NCBI GenBank assembly: GCA_022606425.2
Contig: JAHDVF020001237.1
Coordinates: forward strand, 1,633,001-1,697,000
DNA: 64,000 nt
Source of the DNA: Lepidostoma basale
Taxonomy: Eukaryota; Arthropoda; Insecta; Trichoptera; Lepidostomatidae
Direction: 5' to 3'
The notes under the pieces are model-generated. The model was not told where the DNA came from. It saw only the letters and a list, made by a program, of their open reading frames with translations, and ran no database searches. A program made the translations under genes and the position numbers. This document shows positions 29,855 to 55,199 of this stretch, in pieces (positions within the stretch are counted from its first letter, which is position 1; each line of letters opens with the position of its first letter).

Positions 29855-30135
29855 CTCCGAGACAACCGAACTCGGTATTCCAATCTTAAACGACACATAA
29901 GAACTTCCCTCCTTGGGCTTAATTCTCCGCTGTATTTTCTATTTAACCTGTCGTTAAGTACAAATACTTTTCCTGATCTCTGGAAAATTTCCAGGATCAG
30001 TCATATTTTCAAGAGCGGCGCAAAAGAGTCAGTCGAAAACTACAGACCTATAGCGATTCTGTCGGCTCCAGCCAAGCTATTTGAATCTATCGAGGAGGCC
30101 TTTGAGAAATCATTATATGAACAGTCAACTTGGTG
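29855..30135 (+). mobile_element. Non-LTR RT N-terminal fragment
   Basis: Frame reads PLYFLFNLSLSTNTFPDLWK, ISRISHIFKSGAKESVENYR and PIAILSAPAKLFESI, i.e. the first RT motifs (WK, FKSG, NYRPI, LS..K..E). Opposite in direction to the adjoining LINE-G piece; likely part of the same family. Confidence 0.7.
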
Positions 30136-30194
30136 ACCATTATCCAAGGCCCTTGTTATGTATTCTGTGAATACCATAAGAAATAACATGATCA

Positions 30195-30440
30195 TCATGA
30201 GCCGTCCGTCATCCACTGCTGAATGTAGGCCTCTCCCAAAGCACGCCACCGCCCCCTATCCATTGCCGCTTCCATCCATCCATGCCCAGCAATCCTCTTC
30301 AGATTGTCGGTCCAGCGGGCATGGGGACGTCCAACACTGCAGAATCCTGTACGCAGTCTCCACTGAACTCCCCAAACCCGTCTACCCCATCGGCCGTCGG
30401 TTCTTTGACAGACATGGCCAGCCCATCACCACTTCATAAT
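30195..30440 (-). mobile_element. LINE-E fragment
   Basis: GCCGTCCGTCATCCACTGCT, TGAATGTAGGCCTCTCCCAA and GGCCGTCGGTTCTTTGACAG are the reverse complement of the LINE-E C-terminus as at 20695 and 12030. Confidence 0.7.
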
Positions 30441-30625
30441 ATAAAATTAATATTCATATAAAATATACACAAAATTTAAATAAAGTACATGCATTCTTAA
30501 ATGCCAATAAAATTTCCACATGAGTGGAGAAAACAGTGTTTTCATTCATAAAATTGCCAAGAATATTTTGGTAAGGAAAGATTTCAGAAAAACAATAAAG
30601 TTAATAAATGATAATGACAACCTTC

Positions 30626-30752
30626 TGGGTTAGTGTCACGACTCCCACACCGAAGGTCCTGGATTCCATTTTCGAAATGGCAGTGTGATAATCTAACTAT
30701 CTTTGGTCTGATGTCGAATTCACATGACAATATTGTAAAATAGCGAAAGATT
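30626..30752 (+). mobile_element. SINE-1, degenerate
   Basis: CACACCGAAGGTCCTGGATT, CGAAATGGCAGTGTGATAAT and GGTCTGATGTCGAATTCACA align with the SINE-1 head and body; the A box has decayed. Confidence 0.55.
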
Positions 30753-30968
30753 AGCTTCGTGTGATGGGGAAGACTGAGAAGACGCTACTGGAGTGATCAT
30801 GTGGAAAGAGTGATAAATATAGCTGCAAATAAAGTACCAAAAGATAATTGACCTCCAGGAAGACCACCCAAAAAATGGCGAGACAGTTGGACATCTATAT
30901 CCCAGGAACAGGCTCTGAGAAATAACAGGACGCAGTCCTAAATAAAGCAAAAGAAGAAGAAGAATAAT
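30753..30968 (+). mobile_element. LINE-D type 3' fragment with AAG tail
   Basis: Frame reads RRRYWSDHVERVINIAANKV and PPGRPPKKWRDSWTSISQEQ, matching RRRYWNAHVQRI and PGRLPKRWRDSWES of LINE-D; ends with (AAG)n at 30951-30965. Confidence 0.65.
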
Positions 30969-30969
30969 G

Positions 30970-32765
30970 ATAGATATTGAGACTATTATTTAACAGATAA
31001 CAAAATGATCTTTTCTCATCACAATCTTTTTCGGTTTGAATTGTTTTGGGTGTAATAAGACAAACGTTATATTCTTTTATAGTAATTTTATATTTTTCAT
31101 TTGATACATGAAAATAAATGTTATGCACAATATCAACATGAAATCCTGTTGTCTCTTAGATCACATCACTTTTTCTAAAAGTAGAAAGGTAAACTCACTT
31201 ATGTATGCGTGGGCATGGGCCCACTTTGTTAAAACAATATTTTTCCTAAATGACTAAAGATACAATATTTAGAAACATACAAATGTTATATAAATAGATT
31301 ATTGTAAATATGCAAATAATAACTAATTTTAACCTATATACAATATTCTGTAACTGGTAAATATAAACACTTTAACTAAATAACATTAAATGTAAATCAT
31401 ATTACTTTTTGACTTTGTAAGAAACATTAACAAAAATAAGATAATATTTAATATAATGTATCACCGAAAATTGCTGTAAACCCTTTTTAAAGAATATTAA
31501 TTAACTAAATTTTATTGTCTTACACAGCATTTTAATAATAAAAATAATAAAATATTAAACACAATATGCCTTGTGCCAGCAATTCATAACATTATTCTGA
31601 GTACACATATAATTGAGAATATTTTAAACTCTTTCAACTAACAGTTAATATTGTAATATTTTTTGCATATAATTATCAAACTTTTACTGTGGAACAAAAA
31701 TGCCGAAACGATTATTTGGGTGGTGGTCTATGGGACAGAACATCCTTCTAATTCATGGGTCTTGGGTTCAAGCCTGGACACAATCCATTTGCTTCTTCAA
31801 AATAACAAGCTTTTTCTGCTCAGTATGGAGAATGTATTATAAATTCTAAAACCGTTTATTTATATAAATTGTCTGAATTTGTAAATGGTTTATAGCTCTT
31901 ATATCGCTCCACAACAATAATATGAAGTTACCGATAACTCCCGAGAATATTAAGGAATCCAATTATGCGAATAATATTATAACATGTAGCATAATATATA
32001 AGCGGCAATTCGCTACAAAATATTTTACTACAAATCACAATGCAATTACAGAAATATAGAAAAAAAATGTACTTAAAAGTATATGTTATATTAAACAACA
32101 TTTTGTGTATATGTAATAAAACAAATGTCTTAATCTGTGGACAAGTTGAAAAACAAATTGTAATTATGTATGTACTAAAAGTTGTGCATTTGTTAAGTAT
32201 GTAATTTCATGATAGTTATGTTTATATGTGCATTGGCAAGTAAAATCGATTATGGGCAAGCTGATGCTTGAGAAAAAAATATACATACATGAAGTAAAAT
32301 TGTTTATATATATAGAAAATAAATGTATAGTTTGAATTGGCCACGCTCTTCCATGATTTTTAATATTTCTTCTCATCATTAGGGAATGACTGAGATTATT
32401 ATTGGTGCTGGTTATGTACAATAAGTCAGTACTGAGAAATTATTAAGTATTCATAACTTTAATGAAAAATAAAACAAAACTAATAAAACATAATTTCCAA
32501 GACAAATTAAACTTGAGCATTATACTGCATGTAGGATAATAAAGAAAAAAGGTGTAGTTGTAGAATGTTCTAAGTGTACGTACTGGGAATTAATAAAATA
32601 TCATTCATTTGATAAGATGCAATGACATGATGAGAAGAATTCCTGGGACCCAATGCAGCATGTGGATGTTACAGGACAAAAAGAAAATAGAGTACAAGCT
32701 GATGGGACTAAAACCTACAATTTATTACGTGATTCCATTGTTATCACACGTATCTGAAAAAAATC
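30970..32765. other. AT-rich, mostly unique; one SINE-3 head
   Basis: No coding support. The only recognisable item is the tRNA-like element at 31719-31790. Two copies of CCCTTTTTAAAGAATATTAA-like AT-rich words have no clear meaning. Confidence 0.35.
31719..31790 (+). mobile_element. SINE-3 (tRNA-like head)
   Basis: GGGTGGTGGTCTATGGGACA and GGTCTTGGGTTCAAGCC form A- and B-box-like parts; the minus-strand copy at 49593-49676 is closer to a tRNA (GGTGGTGGTCTAGGGGATAG, GGGTTCAAGC). Confidence 0.55.
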
Positions 32766-32769
32766 TTAA

Positions 32770-33011
32770 CCCGACAATCGCCGTAAGCACACATGTGCGC
32801 TCTACGTAGATGATCGCCATAAGCGCAGCTGTGCGCGCTCTGCAATATTCGAAAGACGTATTTCAAAATTAATTCTGATTTTATCACAACGACATCTATG
32901 AATATTTTAAAATATTAACAAACCAAAAAGGATCGATATTTTTCGATAGTTTGGGAGAAAATACGTGCCGTACCGGTGCGCTGTTTCTACAAACATGTGG
33001 CGATGAATGGG
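32770..33011. mobile_element. piggyBac-like MITE, 242 bp
   Basis: TTAA target duplications at 32766-32769 and 33012-33015 and terminal CCC..GGG with GCGAT/ATCGC inside match piggyBac rules. Internally AAGCACACATGTGCGC and AAGCGCAGCTGTGCGCGC are two related hairpins. Sister copy at 54988-55197. Confidence 0.75.
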
Positions 33012-33064
33012 TTAAAATAGTATGGATCATTCTCGGTGGAATATTAGATAATTTAAATCCTACG

Positions 33065-33330
33065 AGGAAACATCTTGTAATATATTTTAATTGTCTAATT
33101 TTTCTTGTTCCTCTCCTATCAGAGATTGGACAACATCATGGCTATTTTTACTTTGGATGCAACAGCTCTAAACCTTTCCTTACAATTTTACCTTGAATAA
33201 TTAATTGCAGCAGTTTGTATTTCTCGTTTCTTATCATATGCGCAAAGTATTCAAGTTTCTTGCACGCCATGGTCATAATAATTTCTCTTTCTTTCTTCAT
33301 TCACTGCAGTACTTGCTCATTTAATAGATA
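33065..33330 (-). mobile_element. LINE-B fragment
   Basis: Minus strand reads KKLEYFAHMIRNEKYKLLQL, IIQGKIVRK and VKIAMMLSNL, the LINE-B post-RT motifs (RKISYLGHVIRGEKYRL at 6840). Also matches its end. Confidence 0.65.
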
Positions 33331-33334
33331 TTTC

Positions 33335-34707
33335 AAATAAAATAGGTTGGAGATGGAATATAAATACAAAACAAAATGATTCCTAGATTCTGAAAAATAT
33401 TTAAGAAACAAAGAAAGAAGAAAAATTATTTCATATGTATATATTCTATAGTGTACAATATTATGTCAATTATATTATAATAGTTATTAAATTATTTGTG
33501 AAAATATAATGAAACATATAATCTAGTTGGTAATCATAAGTATTATCTTAACATTCACATTTATACAGACTTTTATTAGAGATTATGACTGTTGATTATA
33601 AAGTAACAAATAACATTCTTACAGCAGTTAATTACATGATCTCTCAAACACTCATAACAGTTACATATAGCACCTATTAGTTCATACATACAGATATTCA
33701 TAAATCTAATAATTTGTGTGAATGGATCTAAATAAAAAAGTTAATAAAATATTTAAAAAATCTATTATGAAAATCGCAAAATAAAAATATATATAATATA
33801 TACAAATTCAGTTAAATTTACACACAATACAAAATATATTCTGAGATTTTATGATGATTGCAGTAGTGATATAAGCAACAACATGTTTCTTGAAGAGCAG
33901 ACTTTATAATATAGTCAACATCTCTGCGCATGGCATGGACAAATTGTGCTCCAGATATGCTCATTGTGGACTATGTCCAATATGGTTATTCCTCCAACCC
34001 ATCTAAGCACCTTCAAGGCAAAGTAAAAAAACATGTTTATGCAATATTAATGCATGTAACACAACACTTTCATTAAAATATATCAATTAAGCAAATTTGA
34101 TACATTTAAAAAATGTGTCAAAATTAGAACATACTCGTACATTGAGAAAATTTATATTTATAGTGTGTTGAAATAATGAATATTATTTTTATGGTGCATT
34201 AACAGTAAGTACCTATTACAAAACTTACACCATCATTGTAAAATTGAATTGGCAATTATAAAAACATACAATAATGTTGATTAAATATGGCATTTTGCAA
34301 CAGAACTTGAAGCAAATGATTGGCAAATTAAAAATTCAAACATACTATCTTAGATTCATAAATACCGAAATATGTTTTTGTAAATTCTCTAAAAATTATA
34401 TATATGTAAAGCAGAAGTGTAATCAATATTTTTTGAATTTCTAAAATATAAACACAATAGAAAAAATCTGGAAACTCTTTAAAAATATGAAGATGGTCCT
34501 CAATTTACAAAATGTGTGCTAAATAAAATTTCTAAGACTAGCACCACAATAAAAAGGACTACATTTTGTCAATTTCCATTTCATAAATTTATATATTGCA
34601 GCGTTGTATTTTTGTGATGAAAAAGTTATTAAAGTTATTGCTGATTATTCGGGTTAAATTTTTCTAATTATTAATTTAAATTATGAATATGTTTCGGCAA
34701 TATTAGC
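33335..34707 (-). other. Downstream of the kinase stop; probably 3' UTR in part
   Basis: AT-rich, free of recognised transposons. On the minus strand a polyadenylation hexamer AATAAA is present at 33572-33577, 1.1 kb after the stop codon. The actual transcript end cannot be set from sequence alone. Confidence 0.35.
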
Positions 34708-48389
<13,682 letters not shown>

Positions 48390-49590
48390 CTGAAACAGAC
48401 AGTAAAGATAATATTAAATTACTTATTCAAACTTACAGTTCAATATCATATTTAAATCTACTGAAATCTATAATTTTTGATGTAATATACAATGTAAAAT
48501 TCTAAAACACCATTTATTTAAATTTGAAAAAAGCGTTGGATCAGCCCAAATTGTATTCAATGTGGGGTTATAGATTATTGTTCAAATAACATTGTGAATC
48601 AAATATTTGTATTGTATAAATGAATGCATTTATTAAGTATAGTTAAATTTAATATATATAAAAAAAAACAATAAATACTCGTACATTAAAACTAGAAAAA
48701 AAAAACAAAGGTCGTGTATAAATGATCAAATTGTTGTTTATACTTTGTTCTACAATCAAACAATTTTTATTATTAGTAAATCAATTATACTATATAAACA
48801 TACAATAGTTCTTCCATGGGAAGACAACTCATATCAAATCATAAAAATAAAATTGTTATGTCAATATAAAAAAAAATTGAGATAACCGTTTTTTGCTTGT
48901 TTAAAAAGTAACCTACATACAAACAATCCTATACAAAATAAGTAAAAATTTAACGCTACGATATTCTATGAGTGGAACATTTGTGATAATGGCTGTATTT
49001 CGTAATGCGGTATTCTTTTTATTATTATTTCGTAAAATTGTAGGTGTTTTTGAACAGTGTGAGCACGTGAACTAAACCATGGAGTGGAGTACTTACAACC
49101 GTGACATTATCGGGTAAGAGCAGAACTGGAATAATGATGGCATGCAATCATTTCGACACCGGAGTGGGGGGAATTTCTATTCATCAAATGTTCTGCTAAT
49201 TTACACGAAAAGTATCTGATTCATTTGGAATGTACGGACAGTAATCAACTTAATAGTATTTCTAAATGACTCATTGTGTGTACCGAATTGGCTGTGGTCG
49301 TAGTAAAAACTCATTTTAAGTTGCTTTTTTTTTCATAGAGTACTTACGAAAACGAATATTCTAAAAGGTATATAAAATGTAAATGCAAATGATCAAGTAA
49401 AAAAATTGCCGCAATTAAGAATATAAATTGATAAAATATACATAATCATGAACAAAATAAATACTGTTAAATTTTTCAATTCAATTTTTTTTTTTTAAAA
49501 AGACTAACATCAAGGATTTAAATCAATTTTATTAGAATTTATTTTGCAATCTTCAATGTGAGCAGAAAATAGCTCATTATTATGAAAAAG
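48390..49590. other. Upstream kinase intron, nothing recognised
   Basis: AT-rich. I looked for a minus-strand exon ending in phase 2 that would precede VPIFKNLP and did not find one here or further up to 64,000. Confidence 0.4.
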
Positions 49591-49592
49591 GA

Positions 49593-49676
49593 ATCTGGTC
49601 GTGTCCACGCTTGAACCCATGTCCCTTGGGTCAGGAGCCAAGCGTTCTATCCCCTAGACCACCACCCGATTCAAAA
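49593..49676 (-). mobile_element. SINE-3 (tRNA-like head)
   Basis: Reverse complement: GGGTGGTGGTCTAGGGGATA, GAACGCTTGGCTCCTGACCC, AAGGGACATGGGTTCAAGCG. A- and B-box-like parts in the right order, but no full cloverleaf, so a SINE head and not a working tRNA gene. Confidence 0.6.
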
Positions 49677-49699
49677 TAACACTATATCGGCAACATTAG

Positions 49700-49995
49700 G
49701 GTGGCCCTTAGCATATAGACAAAAAAATATATATTTTCCTACCCCCCAATTTTTTTTCTTTAGGGCTAGTGAGTAACTAGTATTTTTTTGTAATTTTTAT
49801 TTCATAATAACACGTGCCTCAAAGGGGTTGAAAATTGAACAAAATTAGTTAAATTTTCGCAAACAACTATTTTATTAATTTTGTTTCAAATTTAAAACCA
49901 AAATTCAAAAGTAAAATAGCTAAAACAATGCCTAGAAGTCCTCAACTATAAAAATAAGTTTTTATAACATTAAATTTTAATTTTAAAAGTTCAAT
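49700..49995 (-). repeat. Inverted partner of 1721-2030
   Basis: Reverse complement shares TTATAAAAACTTATTTTTA, GAGGACTTCTAGGCATTGTT, TTAGCTATTTTACTTTTG and AACACGTGCCTCAAAGGGG-type sequence with 1735-1960. Related traces continue to 50,240. Confidence 0.5.
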
Positions 49996-49999
49996 AATT

Positions 50000-51325
50000 T
50001 ACTGATACTGAATGCTGCTTACTAAAATACAATTTTAGTATATATTTGTTATTGTTGTGTTTATCAACTTGCATAAAATTTAATATTATTTTTTTCAGAT
50101 AATTTTGTGAAAATACAGTATTTTTGGATAAATGATGACCTTCACCGCCTTTGGGGCACCACTTAGAGGTATTGGAATGGTCATTTTTTTCTGGCATTAG
50201 TTTTAGACCATTTGGAAAAAACTGAGCGGGTGAGATATAAAAAAAACAATGTTGAAAAATAAGGGCAACGATGCATGCAACATACTTGGGGTGGGTTGCT
50301 GAAAAAAAATCAAGGTGACGACATAAAAATACGTATTTTTTAAAACATATTTAAAACCACACAATTTCATTTAAAATATGTATTATTAGTGAAAACATCT
50401 GTTTTCCAGAAATGACGTGTCACTCTGCAAAAGCATTTTCAAATGTCTCATCTCTAAATGCTGCACTCAAAATACCACATCAAGGCGTAACATGTCATTC
50501 TCATAAAATATAATAAAAGATCTAGAAAATTACGTTTTCATTAATATTACATAATTATGGAGTACCTCACTGTTCAGAAACAATAAATTCTATTATATAT
50601 TGACGTTTTTAATAAATTATACTCATTTTCATTTTTCCATATAGCTCGATATACTCGTATAACTCAGTAGTAACATATATAATGTTACACAAAATTGAAT
50701 AATACATTTTGGGGGAACACATATTTAAAAAAAACGTTAAAATAATGTAAAGATACCAAGAATACAGCGTGCCTACATAAATAAGCCAAAAATATTATAA
50801 CGTATTTAATAGAACTTATTTCATCATTTGTTTTCACATGAAAATCTGTTCACAAACAAATGATCAGTACAATCAATTATCAATAATCGATTCATTATAT
50901 GCTCGTACAGTTGTGTCGATATCAAAATACGTTCTTATTACTAGATTCACGGAATCCGCGAAATGACCGATTCAATATTAGAAAATGAGAATGAAAAATA
51001 GAAAATATTATTTAATGTTTTATTTGAAACACTATTATTATATCACTTTTTTATTAAATTGTCACAACAGCTGTTTCAATGTCGGCATCATCGGTTGATT
51101 CAATTAACAATTTCAAATAAAAAAAGTGATAAAATAACAGTGTTTGAAATTAAACATTTATTAAGAATTAATTGTATCTGGATTTTACGGATGGATACTG
51201 GATTTTTGTGTTACATAAAGCGATTGCTTAACCCAACCAATGACAGGTCATAAGTCCTGTAAACGCCTCGACCACCATATTCTGTTTCCAAATAATATAC
51301 ATCTTCGTCTCTATTGAGATACAAT
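50000..51325. other. AT-rich; repeat G at 50480-50560, degenerate ribozyme-type repeat at 51030-51145
   Basis: 51030-51145 has CACTATTATTATATCACTTT and its inverted partner AAAGTGATAAAATAACAGTG around AACAGCTGTTTCAATGTCGG; the stem II of the ribozyme-like core is lost. Nothing else. Confidence 0.4.
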
Positions 51326-51327
51326 TG

Positions 51328-51953
51328 ATTCTTAATGATTTACCCGTAATGGGTAAAATCCAGTATTTCTCTACAAGTATTTGTGTACATTCAAAAAAAC
51401 AAAATAAACATTTATTAATGTTGAAGTACCATAGTTTTTCTGGTGAAACAATGGTTTATCTTTAATAAATATTGGTTTTACTTAGCGTATTTATGTAAAT
51501 ATATATTTTAATTCACTTTATTTATTGTACATTATTATTCTTTTCGGACACCCATCATAAGACGGATTTCAATGGTATGCAATCGATACCAGTAAATCGA
51601 GTGTTAAAATTCCGTTTGCTTTACGCTCGTGTTTCATACTTTTAATGAAAACATTCTTAATGATTAACCCGTAATGGGTAAAATCCAGTATTTGTCTACA
51701 AGTATTTGTATACATTCAAAAAAACAAAATAAACATTTATTAATGTTGAAGTACCAGTGTTTCTGGTGAAACAATGGTTTATCTTTAATAAATATTGGTT
51801 TTACTTAGCGTAGCTTTATTTATTGTACATCATTATTCTTTTCGGACACCCGTCATAAGACGGATTTCAATGGTATGCAATCGATACCAGTAAATCGAGT
51901 GTTAAAATTCCATTTGTTTTACGCTCGTGTTTCATACTTTTAATGAAAACATT
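51328..51953. repeat. Tandem duplication, 325-bp unit, two copies
   Basis: 51328-51652 and 51653-51953 are the same sequence (ATTCTTAATGATT, CCGTAATGGGTAAAATCCAG, AACAATGGTTTATCTTTAAT, GACGGATTTCAATGGTATGC), differing at few bases and by a deletion of about 24 bp in the second copy. Confidence 0.9.
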
Positions 51954-52264
51954 GTTTGTTGAGTGTGTGATGTCATATTAACCCGTGGCCGCAGGTGATT
52001 TATGAAATAAAACAGAAACAGTACGTCTCATATCAGGTTTGCAGCTAATTAGCAGATATCCATCGTTTACTTATTAGCCCATCACACAGTACTCAAATTT
52101 CTTATTGATTCAGCTGTACGCTTGGCGAGTACATAATAATATTCTTTAATGAAATATTCTTAATATCTCAATATAAAATAATTGGTAGGTTTAGTTAACC
52201 TACATACATACAAAACAATAACAAAAAAAATAATGTAATTTTTTTTAATTAAAACACTTTCGAG

Positions 52265-52325
52265 TTTATTGTTCTCTATATGTTTCGAAGGTTTTGCACC
52301 TTCGCCAACAGTAGAACGATATAAA
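52265..52325 (-). repeat. Ribozyme-type repeat, CCTTCGAAAC core
   Basis: Minus strand GCGAAGGTGC, AAAACCTTCGAAACATATAG. Hairpin GAAGG/CCTTC before GAAAC as at 57160-57260 and 63310-63350; no CTGANGA box. Confidence 0.35.
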
Positions 52326-52329
52326 TTCG

Positions 52330-52492
52330 TTTTCGTGGCAGAGTGGCAAGAGCTATGACTGTACACCGAAAATCCCGGGTTCGATTATTGGCGATGGCGG
52401 TGTGATTGTCACACTGTCTTGTAGAATTCACGTGACAACAAAACGGCGATAGATTAGCTACCTATCACATGTCACGAGAATCAATATAATAG
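52330..52492 (+). mobile_element. SINE-1 (tRNA-derived)
   Basis: A box TGGCAGAGTGG 52337-52347, B-box GGGTTCGATTATTGG, body GTAGAATTCACGTGACAAC, ACGGCGATAGATTAGCTACC, TATCACATGTCACGAGAATC. Complete and well preserved; immediately followed by LINE-G. Confidence 0.8.
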
Positions 52493-52790
52493 CTATGAGC
52501 ATGCAGCACGCAGAACCAACCTGCCTCTGGTGATGCCGGTGGGGAGAGCAATCAAACTTCTGAACATGATCGCTTCGGAGATCGACGTCTTTCATATTCG
52601 TGAAAGTACGTTCAGAAAACAAATACTCTTGACTTTGGAAAGTATTATGTATTCCTAATGTCGAACCATCTCTCATGCATTCCTGGTATTATATATTTTT
52701 TTATGTTTTACCTATTCTCAATGCCTTAAACTATAATTGTTGTTTGTTATATCTTTTGAGAAAATGAACTGATTTGATTTGATTTGAGCT
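52493..52790 (+). mobile_element. LINE-G 3' fragment with TGATT tail
   Basis: RRTNLPLVMPVGRAIKLLNM, IASEIDVFHIRESTFRKQIL, LTLESIMYS and stop; the 3' end is (TGATT)n at 52769-52786. Confidence 0.75.
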
Positions 52791-53340
52791 ATACCCTTTA
52801 CATCTATTTGGCTCGGGCTGTAATGATGTAAAGAATGATTAAACAAAAATAATAATAATAATAACAATATGAAACTTTTTTATTATAATATATATTATTT
52901 CATTCGTTTTAATGCATTTAAACAATTGTCCTCTATCTTGGCAACTTTACTAAGCTCCCGTACACGGCATGTTAAGGTTTTTCTGTTCTGTGGTCATGGC
53001 GCACGTCAGCCGGTGTCTTACTTCTTGCATTAGGTAAGTAACATCATCGACCCAAACGGTAATTCGTTTTATTTATAAACTTGCGCCGTAATGCGATGAT
53101 GGAAGACATCTAAATATTGTTACGAGTAGGCAGTACGTAATTACACAAAACACGGATCTGCCTAACATCAACGTTCTGTTATGAACGCTAATGGTATGTA
53201 CTGTTTTATATTAAATGCGAATTTATATGGGTGGGTCGTACAACAGTATCCTATAATCTTTTTTAATGTATACAATTTCAAAAAAAATAAATTATTTGTC
53301 TCTAGGCAATGCGATAAAATGAATCAATGAAAACAACTTA
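52791..53340. other. Nothing recognised
   Basis: AT-rich with an (AAT)n run near 52847-52860; no gene. Confidence 0.4.
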
Positions 53341-53344
53341 AACA

Positions 53345-53602
53345 TACGTAATAATTGTTTAGTATTGTAAATGGAATCAGAAATAGAGGAAGACCGAGGA
53401 AAACGTGGCACGATCAAATAAATCAAATATTGAATGTCGGTCATGTGAGCAGTCAGAGAAATCGACGCGCGTGCATGACACGATGTATGAATGTTGAGGA
53501 AGCGAGAGAAATATGTCAGGAAAGAAAAGTGTGGTAGTTCATTATTTCTACCTACCCCTTCGGAGAGACGACGTTGTGGTTAGTTAGTTAGTTAGTTAAG
53601 TT
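53345..53602 (+). mobile_element. LINE-C retrotransposon 3' fragment
   Basis: VNGIRNRGRPRKTWHDQINQ, ILNVGHVSSQRNRRACMTRC, MNVEEAREICQERKVW, tail GTGGTTAGTTAGTTAGTTAG at 53577-53598. Recent: no stop in the frame. Confidence 0.8.
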
Positions 53603-54555
53603 TTATATTTCCTTTGACTTTTAAAATAAAGCTTGTAATAAATGTAAATATAAAAACTATGCATTAATGTTATTTTTTTTAAAAACATGTTCCAAACAAC
53701 TGACATTGATTTAAAAATAATAATGTTTACATTTTTTGCACCGCAGATTATTTTTTACTTTTCCGATAACAATTGCTAGTTTGCTTTATCCATATAAAAC
53801 GATCTTACGCAATTTATTACACAACACAGAAATCAAGGACTGTGTTATCCACGAACAATGTAAAAAAAAACGAGGTACGTAGGGACTGACTCGTCAATAG
53901 TTAGAGAAATCATTCGCTTTGTTGACTTCAATTGCCTACGAAACGGAAAATTGAGCGTTAACACAACTTACTTGCGAAATTCAGGTGAAAGTGATAATTC
54001 GACAAAAATCAAAATTTGATGATTGACTTGAAAAGCCTATTCTCGAGTCGAGACTATACAGCCACCATGCGTGATTAACTTTCTATTTGGGAAGATCTTA
54101 TAGAGAAACGAAATTAGCGATCAAATTACTGTAAAACAATGTTTCAGATTTGATGCCGTGCCTATACACGCACGATTCTCAATGGATTTAAGGTAAATAA
54201 GTGCGCATTGCAGTATTCTCGTTAGGCGATTCGGTTCAGCGTCTAAAAATTTTCACTGGTACATAACTCGCCTCCAGTACTCACTCTCTCAAGGCAAAAA
54301 ACGATATAGGCATAGAACACAGTCGTGAGAATATGACTGAGGTAAGCTTCATTCTATTTGCAGTGAATATAATTGAAAACGAAATCACAATGGAAACATT
54401 TACACTTGCTTTGTTCCAGAATGCGAGGGAAATCAATCAAAACAAGAAATCGTGTAATGTGTAGGTGAATAATATGTTCCTGTCTATATTATCTCACGCG
54501 TTCAATTTCAAATAACTTTAGAATTACGCTATTTTAGTGTCACAGTCGGGATCCA
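53603..54555. other. Unassigned; possible 5' leader with ATG and donor near 54340
   Basis: ATGACTGAG followed by GTAAGC at 54335-54349 on the plus strand could be a first coding exon (M-T-E), preceded by a moderately GC-rich leader. No promoter or partner exon could be supported, and it is antisense to the kinase gene. Confidence 0.15.
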
Positions 54556-54556
54556 A

Positions 54557-54950
54557 CAAGTTCAGAGGACTTCCGAGATTAAGACGCTGAGGATAATAGT
54601 TATCAAAATATTGAGGGATATCAGAATAAGAGAGATATGTGATGAGTGAGGATATTAAAGGATGGGGTAGACAGCGGAGGAAGGACTGATACTGTCATGT
54701 CCAAAGAATGGTTGCCACCAGATTTCAGTAAATTGCAATATTGTTTTATCTACCAGCCGCCAGAACCAACCTGCCTCTGGTGACACCGGTGGGAAGAGCA
54801 ATTAGTCTGATGAACGCGGTCTCCTCGGAGATCGACGTCTTTCATATTAGTGAAATACGTATTGGTGTAAAACCTCCTAAAATATGGAAGGATAGCTGGG
54901 AATCCACTTCACATGAGGAGCAACCCTCTGGAGATCAGACCACATAGGTA
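54557..54950 (+). mobile_element. LINE-D fragment interrupted by LINE-G
   Basis: 54557-54730 carries FRGLPRLRR-shifted KTLRII, RDIRIREICDE and RQRRKDXYCHVQRM; 54870-54950 continues with PPKIWKDSWESTSHEEQPSG. The middle, 54737-54868, is LINE-G (RTNLPLVTPVGRAISLMNAV, SEIDVFHISE). Confidence 0.6.
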
Positions 54951-54987
54951 TATAACAAGGAATATGAAGATGTTTATAAGTTATTAA

Positions 54988-55197
54988 CCCGACGACCGGC
55001 GTAAGCACACATGTGCGCTCGTAGACGATCGCCATAAGCGCAGCTGTGCGCGCTTCGCAATATTCGAAAGATGTACTACATCTATGCATATTTTAAAATA
55101 TTAACAAACCAAAAAGATTTGATATTTTTCGATAGTTTGGGAGAAAATACGTGGCGTACCGGCGCGCTGTTTCTACGAACATGTGGCGATCAATGGG
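54988..55197. mobile_element. piggyBac-like MITE, second copy
   Basis: TTAA at 54984-54987, then CCCGACGACCGGCGTAAGCA and, at the other end, GTGGCGATCAATGGG; the right TTAA has decayed to TAAA. About 30 bp shorter than 32770-33011. Confidence 0.7.
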
Positions 55198-55199
55198 TA

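Noticed and set aside
54335..54349. First coding exon M-T-E with donor GTAAGC
   Set aside because: Too short to distinguish from chance; no promoter or downstream exon, and opposite in strand to the kinase gene. Kept only as a weak note.
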